From positions 1 through 15,286 of the forward strand of contig CAMBOZ010000025.1 in the NCBI GenBank assembly GCA_945869505.1: 15,286 nt of DNA. Reading direction: 5' to 3'. Shown one piece after another: positions 1 through 6,165 of the stretch. This DNA comes from Bifidobacterium breve. GTDB lineage: Bacteria; Actinomycetota; Actinomycetes; Nanopelagicales; Nanopelagicaceae. A program made the position numbers and the translations under genes. The notes under the pieces are model-generated. The model ran no database searches, was not told where the DNA came from, and saw nothing but the letters and a program-made list of their open reading frames with translations. The first letter of the stretch is position 1, and each line of letters begins with the position of its first letter.

Positions 1-522
1 AACCAAGCGACAAATGAGATCGCAGTCGGTATGCCAAATGAAGATGTCTTGGTCGGTCCAGTAAATAATGCAGCGCAATTTGATCGCGTTAAAGGTTTCT
101 TATCTCACGTTCCATCTCATGCTCGTGTTGTTGCAGGTGGATCAGCAATAGATCGCGCTGGTTACTTCATTGCACCAACTGTGATTGCGGATCTGCGTCA
201 GCAAGATGAACACATCCAATCTGAGATCTTCGGACCGGTCATCACCATTCAGAAATTCAAAGATGAGGCAGAAGCGATCGCGCTTTCAAATGGCGTGGAA
301 TATGGCCTGGCCTCATCGGTCTGGACCAAAGACCACGGAACCGCAATGCGGATGGCCAAGGCCTTTGACTTCGGTTGCGTCTGGATCAATACCCACATTC
401 CAATCGTCGCTGAAATGCCACATGGTGGCTTCAAGCGCTCTGGATACGGCAAAGACCTCTCTAGCTACGGTTTTGAGGATTACACCCGCATCAAGCACGT
501 CATGACCAACCTCAACGGCTAA
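1..522 (+). CDS. Aldehyde dehydrogenase, gamma-aminobutyraldehyde dehydrogenase type, C-terminal part (5' end outside window)
   Basis: The reading frame is open from base 1, so the gene starts upstream; 173 residues of a protein that is normally about 470-500 long are present. The piece covers the end of the catalytic domain and the oligomerisation tail. Visible family motifs are QSEIFGPV (the conserved Glu-Ile-Phe-Gly-Pro that contacts the nicotinamide ribose) and, near the end, EMPHGGFKRSGYGKD followed by a YTRIKHVM tail. This tail resembles NAD-dependent gamma-aminobutyraldehyde dehydrogenases (PatD/Prr type), which oxidise 4-aminobutanal from putrescine to GABA. The catalytic Cys and general-base Glu lie upstream and cannot be checked. 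The gene ends 119 bases before the polyamine transporter start, which supports a polyamine role. Family membership is secure; the exact substrate is inferred, and succinate-semialdehyde or betaine-aldehyde activity is possible. Confidence 0.9.
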   Translation, partial: NQATNEIAVGMPNEDVLVGPVNNAAQFDRVKGFLSHVPSHARVVAGGSAIDRAGYFIAPTVIADLRQQDEHIQSEIFGPVITIQKFKDEAEAIALSNGVEYGLASSVWTKDHGTAMRMAKAFDFGCVWINTHIPIVAEMPHGGFKRSGYGKDLSSYGFEDYTRIKHVMTNLNG

Positions 523-534
523 AAATTAATAAAA

Positions 535-559
535 AATTTCGCTAAATCACAGTGAAATT
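535..559. terminator. AT-rich hairpin after the aldehyde dehydrogenase gene
   Basis: A 9-base stem (AATTTCGCT at 535-543 with AGTGAAATT at 551-559, one G-T wobble) encloses a 7-base loop. No clean T-run follows on the + strand (only GTTTGGCTT), so it would be a weak terminator there. On the - strand it would be followed by a T-rich run (complement of the A-rich 521-536), but no - strand gene is nearby. It may end or attenuate the aldehyde dehydrogenase transcript before the potD promoter. The stem is AT-rich, so the call is tentative. Confidence 0.3.
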
Positions 560-561
560 GT

Positions 562-591
562 TTGGCTTGCAGGGCAAATCAGTTACATAAT
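562..591 (+). promoter_or_regulatory. Candidate potD promoter (-35 TTGGCT, -10 CATAAT)
   Basis: TTGGCT at 562-567 and CATAAT at 586-591 (5 of 6 to TATAAT) are separated by 18 bases, a normal sigma-70-type spacing. A start near 598 would give a leader of about 44 bases carrying the potD Shine-Dalgarno. The -10 lies inside the spacer of an 8-base inverted repeat (568-601), an arrangement expected for a regulated promoter. This is pattern recognition only. Confidence 0.45.
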
Positions 592-601
592 GAGCCCTGC
601 A
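568..601. promoter_or_regulatory. Inverted repeat around the potD -10 element, possible operator
   Basis: TGCAGGGC at 568-575 is repeated as a perfect inverted copy GCCCTGCA at 594-601, with an 18-base spacer that contains the putative -10 hexamer. In RNA the right arm would fall near the transcription start, so a DNA operator is more likely than a leader hairpin. The arms are GC-rich in an otherwise AT-rich gap. The regulator is unknown. Confidence 0.45.
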
Positions 602-641
602 CAACCGTCCCTTGTTCCGGAAAAAAAAGGAGCCCATCAAC

Positions 642-1817
642 ATGGCTAAGAAGTCACCACTATCACCAGAAGCACGTTCAATAATTAACGCACGTGTTTC
701 ACGTCGCGCTGTCCTTGCAGGAATCGGTGGCGTCGGCGCTGCTGGTGCGCTCTCCGCTTGTGGTTCAAGTGGCGATTCTGGCGCAGGTGGAGATTTAATC
801 CGCTGGGGAAACTGGCCGCTGTATTTAGATTTTGATGAAGAAGCGAAGACCTATCCAACTTTAGATAAGTTCACAGAATCAAATGGAATTGAAGTTAAGT
901 ATTTTGAAGATTACAACGACAATGATGAATTCTTTGGCAAAGTGCAAGCACAGCTTAAGCTAAACGAAGATATTGGATATGACTTAGTCTGCCCAACTGA
1001 CTGGATGGCAGCGCGCTGGATCCGTTTGGGTTATGCCCAAAAGTTTGATGCAGCAAACATTCCAAATAAAACAAATATTCTCGACACTCTTGCAACACCT
1101 TCATACGATCCGAATCGCGAACAGACGCTCACCTGGCAAGGAATCATGGGTGGCTTTGGTTGGAATACTGAAAAGAACCCTAAGGGAGTTCGCACACTCG
1201 ATGATCTCTTTGCTCCAGCGAATAAGGGAAAGATTGTTGTTCTCTCTGAACTGCGCGACACCATCGGAATTATTTTGCTAGCACAAGGTGCTGATCCAGC
1301 AACCGTAACCGAAGATCAATATATGAATGCAGTTGATTTCATGGCTGGAAAGATTTCAGATGGATGGATCCGCGGCGTTAAAGGCAATGAATACGCTGAA
1401 GATCTAACATCCGGTGATGCCACTGCAGTAATTGGTTGGTCTGGCGATATGTTTATTCTCGCTAGCGAAAACGAAGGAAAGTTTGACTTCGCGATTCCTG
1501 AATCAGGCGGAACGATTTCTGGTGACAATATGATGATTCCATCTACCGCCACCGCTGAAGCCAAGGCCAGCGCTGAAAAACTCATCAACTGGTACTACGA
1601 CCCAGCGATCGCTGCTGAAGTTGCTGCTTACGTTAACTACGTAACGCCAGTTAAGGGCGCGCAAGCTGAGATGGAAATGATTGATCCAGATCTTGCCAAG
1701 AGTGAGTACATCTTCCCAACAGAAGAGACTATGAAGAACCTAAGCGTATTCCGTTCACTTACTCCAGCAGAAGAAACTGCTTGGACCGAGGCTTTCCAGA
1801 AGGCCGCCGGAAACTAA
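642..1817 (+). CDS. potD: Spermidine/putrescine-type ABC transporter substrate-binding lipoprotein
   Basis: This is the extracellular binding protein of a polyamine importer, anchored to the outer face of the membrane. The ATG at 642 is preferred because AAGGAG at 627-632 lies 9 bases upstream; a longer in-frame TTG start at 612 would place that Shine-Dalgarno inside the gene. From 642 the protein is 391 residues. The N-terminus holds a twin-arginine motif (SRRAVLAG, residues 20-27), a short hydrophobic stretch and a lipobox LSAC with Cys40, so export is probably by Tat followed by lipidation. The mature part begins with the PotD-like IRWGNWPLYLD and continues with CPTDWMAARW and TWQGIMGGFGWN segments typical of the PotD/PotF family. 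Its stop codon abuts the potA start. Family and role are well supported; preference for putrescine, spermidine or another cation cannot be read from sequence. Confidence 0.92.
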   Translation: MAKKSPLSPEARSIINARVSRRAVLAGIGGVGAAGALSACGSSGDSGAGGDLIRWGNWPLYLDFDEEAKTYPTLDKFTESNGIEVKYFEDYNDNDEFFGKVQAQLKLNEDIGYDLVCPTDWMAARWIRLGYAQKFDAANIPNKTNILDTLATPSYDPNREQTLTWQGIMGGFGWNTEKNPKGVRTLDDLFAPANKGKIVVLSELRDTIGIILLAQGADPATVTEDQYMNAVDFMAGKISDGWIRGVKGNEYAEDLTSGDATAVIGWSGDMFILASENEGKFDFAIPESGGTISGDNMMIPSTATAEAKASAEKLINWYYDPAIAAEVAAYVNYVTPVKGAQAEMEMIDPDLAKSEYIFPTEETMKNLSVFRSLTPAEETAWTEAFQKAAGN

Positions 1818-2966
1818 GTGTCTTTTGACGCAAGTTCTGCACGTGGGGATTTAATTCTCACACGAATCACCAAAGAGTATGGTGATTTCAAAGCGGTCGA
1901 TGATCTGACGCTCACGATCCCTAAAGGTTCATTTTTTGCATTACTTGGACCTTCGGGTTGTGGCAAGACGACAACGCTGCGCATGATTGCTGGACTTGAA
2001 GAACCAACTGTTGGAAGTATTCACCTAGGCGAAACAGATATCACCACAACTAAGCCCTACCAGCGTCCAATCAACACCGTCTTTCAGAACTACGCTTTAT
2101 TTCCACATTTAACAATCTTTGAAAATATCGCATTTGGATTGCGCCGCCGCGGTATTAAAGATGTTGATGCAGAAGTAAATAAAGTTCTTAACTTAGTTGA
2201 GCTGCCACATTTAGCCGGCCGTAAACCAACACAACTATCTGGTGGGCAACAGCAACGCATTGCACTTGCCCGCGCCATAGTTAACCGTCCAGCGCTACTT
2301 TTGCTTGATGAACCGCTAGGTGCGCTAGATCTCAAGTTACGCCGTCAAATGCAGATCGAACTGAAGTGGATCCAGAAAGAAGTTGGACTTACCTTCGTTC
2401 ACGTAACCCACGATCAAGAAGAAGCCATGACAATGGCCGACACCATCGCGGTTATGAATGAAGGCCAGATTGAGCAGATGGGTTCACCCGCTGATCTCTA
2501 TGACAACCCCGAGACTGCTTTCGTGGCCAACTTCTTAGGTCAATCTAATTTAATTAAAGGAACTATCTCTGGAAACGACGGAGATTCTATAATCGCTGAT
2601 TTATACGGTCAGAAGATTTCACTTCCTAAGAAGCGCTCTCACGCAGTTGATAACTCAATTTATGCAGGTATACGCCCTGAAAAGTTCCGCATCTCGCTCC
2701 TGAACACTCCAGTATCTGGCAATGTATTAAGTGGCGGACGTATTGAAGACGTTTCATACATTGGTGTATCAACTCAGTACCAAGTTGCCATGCCGTGGGG
2801 ACAAGAGTTAATAGTTTTTGAACAAAACGACGATGGAGTAGCACCATTTAACAAGGGTGATGCAGTTAATATCTCTTGGGAGCCAATCTTCACCTTCGCA
2901 CTTCGCGGAGATGAAGATGTAACCGCTGGTTCAGAAGTTAATCCTGAAGTACTAGACGAAGAATAA
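1818..2966 (+). CDS. potA: Spermidine/putrescine-type ABC transporter ATP-binding protein
   Basis: This is the cytoplasmic ATPase that powers the polyamine importer. It has 382 residues, near the usual 370-380. All ABC motifs are present: Walker A GPSGCGKT (44-51), Q-loop Gln90, signature LSGGQ (140-144), Walker B LLLLDE (160-165), D-loop GALD (168-171) and H-loop His198. A C-terminal extension from about residue 240 corresponds to the TOBE-type regulatory domain of PotA/MalK ATPases. The start is GTG directly after the TAA of potD with no spacing and no good Shine-Dalgarno, so translation is probably coupled to potD. The next gene begins 12 bases after the stop. The assignment to the polyamine branch rests mainly on its PotD, PotB and PotC neighbours. 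Confidence 0.95.
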   Translation: MSFDASSARGDLILTRITKEYGDFKAVDDLTLTIPKGSFFALLGPSGCGKTTTLRMIAGLEEPTVGSIHLGETDITTTKPYQRPINTVFQNYALFPHLTIFENIAFGLRRRGIKDVDAEVNKVLNLVELPHLAGRKPTQLSGGQQQRIALARAIVNRPALLLLDEPLGALDLKLRRQMQIELKWIQKEVGLTFVHVTHDQEEAMTMADTIAVMNEGQIEQMGSPADLYDNPETAFVANFLGQSNLIKGTISGNDGDSIIADLYGQKISLPKKRSHAVDNSIYAGIRPEKFRISLLNTPVSGNVLSGGRIEDVSYIGVSTQYQVAMPWGQELIVFEQNDDGVAPFNKGDAVNISWEPIFTFALRGDEDVTAGSEVNPEVLDEE

Positions 2967-2978
2967 GTCGCACCAACG

Positions 2979-3827
2979 ATGGGAAAGATTCGCACCCCTT
3001 ACCTGCTATTACTTCCAGGGTTTCTCTTTCTCTTCACATTCTTTATTCTTCCAATCGTAAACTTGGCACAAACTTCCACGCAAACTCCTCTCGCTGGGGG
3101 AGATACCGGTCAATACGAACAGACCCTTCGTTTTCAGAACTACATAGACGCTTTTATTGAAAATAGAGAACAGTTCGGCCGCTCATTTGTTTACGCACTT
3201 ATTGCGACCGTGCTGGCGCTGATGATTTCTTATCCATTGGCTTACGCAATTGCTTTCAAAGCTGGGAAGTATAAAAATTTCTTGCTTGTACTGGTTGTTG
3301 CACCATTCTTTACTTCATTCTTACTTCGCACCGTTGCCTGGAAACAGATCCTCGGTGAAGAAGGCTTTGTCGTCCCAACTCTGCGGACGATAGGAATAAT
3401 CAGTCCGAGTACAACACTCACTTCGACCGCTTTTGCGGTCGTAATGGGTATGACTTACAACTTCCTTCCATTTATGACCTTGCCGCTATATGCATCAATT
3501 GACCGAATAGATCCACGCACTCTTGAAGCATCCGGTGATCTATATGCGAACGCTTTTACAACCTTTCGGAAAGTGACTCTTCCATTGTCAATGCCCGGAG
3601 TCGTTGCGGGTACTTTGTTAACCTTTATTCCTGCGGCAGGTGATTACGTAAATGCAGCAATCTTGGGAAGCCCAAACACCAAGATGATTGGTAACGTAAT
3701 TGAATCTAGATACTTCAAGATTGTGGATTACCCAACTGCAGCAGCGCTTTCATTTACCTTAATGGCAGCAATTCTCATTCTGGTCACCATATATATTCGT
3801 AAAGCAGGAACGGAGGAGTTGGTATGA
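2979..3827 (+). CDS. potB: Spermidine/putrescine-type ABC transporter permease PotB
   Basis: First membrane subunit of the importer, 282 residues, with about six hydrophobic segments starting right at the N-terminus (YLLLLPGFLFLFTFFILP, residues 8-25). The cytoplasmic EAA loop that docks on the ATPase is visible at about 183-210 (EASGDLYANAFTTFRKVTLP...G). The LLPG...LP start and the GDYVNAAILG segment (221-230) are typical of PotB. The ATG at 2979 has no obvious Shine-Dalgarno and is 12 bases after potA. The stop overlaps the potC start by four bases (ATGA). A GC-rich perfect hairpin lies inside the gene at 3424-3441. Confidence 0.93.
   Translation: MGKIRTPYLLLLPGFLFLFTFFILPIVNLAQTSTQTPLAGGDTGQYEQTLRFQNYIDAFIENREQFGRSFVYALIATVLALMISYPLAYAIAFKAGKYKNFLLVLVVAPFFTSFLLRTVAWKQILGEEGFVVPTLRTIGIISPSTTLTSTAFAVVMGMTYNFLPFMTLPLYASIDRIDPRTLEASGDLYANAFTTFRKVTLPLSMPGVVAGTLLTFIPAAGDYVNAAILGSPNTKMIGNVIESRYFKIVDYPTAAALSFTLMAAILILVTIYIRKAGTEELV
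3424..3441. repeat. Perfect GC-rich hairpin inside potB
   Basis: CGACCGC at 3424-3430 and GCGGTCG at 3435-3441 form a 7-base perfect stem around a TTTT loop. It lies in mid-gene, encoding part of a membrane segment, and is more GC-rich than its surroundings. There is no T-run after it, so it is not a terminator. A function is not shown. Confidence 0.4.
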
Positions 3828-4660
3828 GTAAGAAAGTTATCGATGCCACGATTCCAACCATTCCTTTGGGGGCAAGATTCCAGCGTTGGTTTGGGCGAAA
3901 TTTAATCCGCGTTTATATGGTGATCGCCTTCACTTACCTATTCATTCCAGTTGCCTACACCTTCGCCTTCTCCTTTAATGATTCCGGTAAGAGCAACTTA
4001 ATCTGGAAAGGATTCACCCTAGATAATTGGATGAATCCTTGCGGCGCACCAGAAGTTTGTACGGCGCTGGCTAACTCGATCAAGATTGGCTTACTGGCAA
4101 CTATATTTTCGACGATCTTAGGAACAATGATTGCCTTTGCGATCGGACGACATAAATTTAAGGGACGTTCTACATCAAATCTCTTAATTTTCTTGCCTAT
4201 GGCAACTCCAGAAATTGTCTTAGGTGCATCACTCCTGTCTCTATTCCTGGTATTTAAAATCAACCCTGGATTTTGGCCAACAGTTATTGCACACGTAATG
4301 TTCTGCATCTCATTCGTTGTCGTGACCGTAAAAGCGCGTATCGCAAGTCTTGATCCTCGCTTAGAACAAGCCGCGATGGATCTTTACGCCAATGAATTTC
4401 AGACTTTCAGACGCGTGACACTTCCACTAGTTGCCCCAGGAATAGCAGGCGCGGCACTTCTTGCCTTTAGCTTATCTTTCGACGATTTTATTATTACCAA
4501 CTTTAACTCTGGAACAGTTACAACTTTCCCTAAATTTGTATATACCGCTGCGGCGCGCGGAATTCCCGCACAGGCTAACGTGATCGGTTCTGCAATGTTT
4601 TTCTTGGCACTTGCGATCGTTATAGCGGGTCAGTTCGTCAATCGCCGTAAAGCCCGCTAA
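3824..4660 (+). CDS. potC: Spermidine/putrescine-type ABC transporter permease PotC
   Basis: Second membrane subunit of the importer, 278 residues. The N-terminal part is cytoplasmic and basic, followed by a membrane segment (VYMVIAFTYLFIPVAYTFAF, 30-49) and the FSFNDS motif typical of PotC. The EAA loop is at about 181-210 (EQAAMDLYANEFQTFRRVTLPL), and FDDFIITNF follows, as in PotC proteins. The start ATG overlaps the potB stop by four bases and has a strong Shine-Dalgarno GGAGGAG at 3812-3818, which indicates translational coupling. Together PotB and PotC form the heterodimeric channel. It ends the D-A-B-C transporter unit. Confidence 0.94.
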   Translation: MSKKVIDATIPTIPLGARFQRWFGRNLIRVYMVIAFTYLFIPVAYTFAFSFNDSGKSNLIWKGFTLDNWMNPCGAPEVCTALANSIKIGLLATIFSTILGTMIAFAIGRHKFKGRSTSNLLIFLPMATPEIVLGASLLSLFLVFKINPGFWPTVIAHVMFCISFVVVTVKARIASLDPRLEQAAMDLYANEFQTFRRVTLPLVAPGIAGAALLAFSLSFDDFIITNFNSGTVTTFPKFVYTAAARGIPAQANVIGSAMFFLALAIVIAGQFVNRRKAR

Positions 4661-4671
4661 TATAACTTCCA

Positions 4672-4683
4672 ACTACTAGTAGT
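4672..4683. promoter_or_regulatory. 12-base perfect palindrome between potC and the oxidase gene
   Basis: ACTACTAGTAGT is its own reverse complement. It lies 11 bases after the potC stop and 15 bases before a second, longer palindrome. A TAGTAAT at 4680-4686 overlapping its right half could be a -10, but no convincing -35 is seen upstream. It may be an operator; the evidence is symmetry and position only. Confidence 0.35.
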
Positions 4684-4690
4684 AATTGCA

Positions 4691-4716
4691 GAGGTGATTT
4701 CCGGTTTAACCGGAAA
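4691..4716 (+). promoter_or_regulatory. Shine-Dalgarno followed by a 19-base palindrome that separates it from the oxidase start codon
   Basis: GAGGTGAT (4691-4698) complements the 3' end of 16S rRNA over eight bases, but the nearest usable starts are GTG 4719 and ATG 4722, about 20-23 bases away instead of 5-9. The bases between are a perfect odd-length palindrome, TTTCCGGTTTAACCGGAAA at 4698-4716. As RNA it folds into a 7-8 bp hairpin with a 3-5 base loop, which would bring the Shine-Dalgarno to about 5 bases from ATG 4722. No T-run follows, so it is not a terminator. It could also be a DNA operator. Confidence 0.5.
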
Positions 4717-4721
4717 GCGTG

Positions 4722-6134
4722 ATGGCGAACATCGACCCATCGATTCTTAAACATTTATCGTTAATGCAACCGCAGCTTTACTGGCTGGATGAAGATCCGC
4801 TTGAACCGCTGCCACACCCAACACTCATTGGTGATGTAACCGCTGATCTTTGTATTGTCGGCGCTGGCTACACCGGCTTATGGACTGCGCTCTTAGCTAA
4901 AGAAGCCAATCCAGAACGTGAAGTGATCGTGGTTGAACAGCGCGAAACCGGAGCAGGTGCCTCCGGTCGCAACGGTGGCTTCTGCAGTTACTCGCTAACC
5001 CATGGATTTATGAATGGCTATAGCCGCTTCAAAGATGAGATGGGAATTATTGAGCGTTTAGGTCGCGAGAATTTAGATGCGATTGAAGCAACAATCAAGA
5101 AATACGAAATTGATTGTGATTTTGAATGGAATGGTGAATACCGCGTTGCAGTCGAAGAGTGGCAGATGGAAGGTTTAGCAGAAGAAGCCCAACTGCGAAA
5201 TTCATTTGGCGACAATGTAGAGCTATTGAGTAAAGAAGAAATACAAGCGCGCGTGAAATCACCGATCTATAAAGGAGCGCTCTGGGATCCAGATGGAACC
5301 GCTCTTGTAGATCCAGCTAGATTGGTTTGGGGACTAGAACGCGCCTGCATCAAATTAGGCGTAAAGATATTTGAGAATTCGCAAGTTGATCGACTTGAGC
5401 GAACTAAAAATGGCATCATTGTTCACACGCCTTATGGAAGCGTCTATGCAAATAAAGTTGCTCTTGCTACAAATGTTTTCAAATCTCTGATAAAGCGTGC
5501 TCATAAGTATGTAGTTCCTGTTTATGATTTCCAGTTGGTTACTGAGCCATTGACTGCAGAGCAACTAGATTCGATCGGTTGGAAAGATCGCGAAGGACTT
5601 TCAGATGCCGGAAATCAATTCCATTATTACCGAATGACTAAAGATAACGAGATTTTATGGGGCGGATACGATGCGATTTATAACTTCCGCGGAAAAGTTC
5701 GCCAGGAGTACGAAACTGATGCCGAAACTTACGCACATTTAGCCGAAGCATTTCTTGAGACGTTCCCCCAGCTAAAAGGAATCAAATTCACTCACGGTTG
5801 GGGCGGAGCTATTGATACCTGTTCGCGCTTCTCACCATTTTGGGGAACCGCCTACAACGGTCGCGTTGCCTATGTTCTGGGTTACACCGGCCTTGGTGTT
5901 GGCTCAACTAGATTTGGTGCACAAGTAATGCTTGATATCTTGGATGGAGTTGAGAACGAGCGCACGCAATTGCGCATGGTCCAAAGAAAGCCGATGCCAT
6001 TTCCACCAGAGCCTTTCCGTTTTATCTTTATTCGCCTGACGCAATGGTCGATAAATCAGGCAGATAAGAACGGTGGCAAGCGCAATCTCTGGCTTAAATT
6101 CTTAGATTCACTTGGCCTAGGTTTCGATTCCTAA
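4722..6134 (+). CDS. FAD-dependent oxidoreductase, DAO family (PuuB-like amine oxidase candidate)
   Basis: A flavoprotein of 470 residues from ATG 4722 (GTG 4719 immediately before it is possible). The N-terminal Rossmann fold shows GAGYTG (47-52) and an acidic residue at the end of strand two (Glu72), followed by GASGRNGGF (79-87), the FAD-contact loop typical of the D-amino-acid oxidase/glycine oxidase family including gamma-glutamylputrescine oxidase. A C-terminal GYTGLGVGSTRFG segment closes the FAD site, and a further 50 or so basic and aromatic residues follow. Lying between a polyamine importer and a ureohydrolase, it plausibly deaminates putrescine, another polyamine or a gamma-glutamyl derivative to an aldehyde for the dehydrogenase at the window start. 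No gamma-glutamylputrescine synthetase is seen in the window. Fold secure, substrate inferred. Confidence 0.88.
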   Translation: MANIDPSILKHLSLMQPQLYWLDEDPLEPLPHPTLIGDVTADLCIVGAGYTGLWTALLAKEANPEREVIVVEQRETGAGASGRNGGFCSYSLTHGFMNGYSRFKDEMGIIERLGRENLDAIEATIKKYEIDCDFEWNGEYRVAVEEWQMEGLAEEAQLRNSFGDNVELLSKEEIQARVKSPIYKGALWDPDGTALVDPARLVWGLERACIKLGVKIFENSQVDRLERTKNGIIVHTPYGSVYANKVALATNVFKSLIKRAHKYVVPVYDFQLVTEPLTAEQLDSIGWKDREGLSDAGNQFHYYRMTKDNEILWGGYDAIYNFRGKVRQEYETDAETYAHLAEAFLETFPQLKGIKFTHGWGGAIDTCSRFSPFWGTAYNGRVAYVLGYTGLGVGSTRFGAQVMLDILDGVENERTQLRMVQRKPMPFPPEPFRFIFIRLTQWSINQADKNGGKRNLWLKFLDSLGLGFDS

Positions 6135-6145
6135 AGAAAAGCGCC

Positions 6146-6165
6146 TATCCTTAACCAATGGTTAA
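6146..6165 (+). promoter_or_regulatory. Candidate leaderless promoter (-10 TATCCT) and palindrome centred on the speB start
   Basis: TATCCT at 6146-6151 fits the TAnnnT pattern and lies six bases before ATG 6158, so transcription would start at or next to the start codon. TTAACCAATGGTTAA (6151-6165) is a perfect 15-base palindrome around a central A, the first base of the ATG. No Shine-Dalgarno is present. The -35 region is poor (TTCGAT at 6123-6128). Confidence 0.45.

Noticed and set aside
615..622. TTCCGGAA palindrome before potD, resembling the arms of the palindrome at 4698-4716
   Set aside because: Only seven to eight bases are shared, and CCGGAAA also occurs inside coding sequence (e.g. 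1807-1813), so a common regulator site is not supported.
612..641. Longer potD start at TTG 612
   Set aside because: It has no Shine-Dalgarno of its own and would bury AAGGAG (627-632), which is correctly spaced for ATG 642; the extra residues precede the signal peptide.
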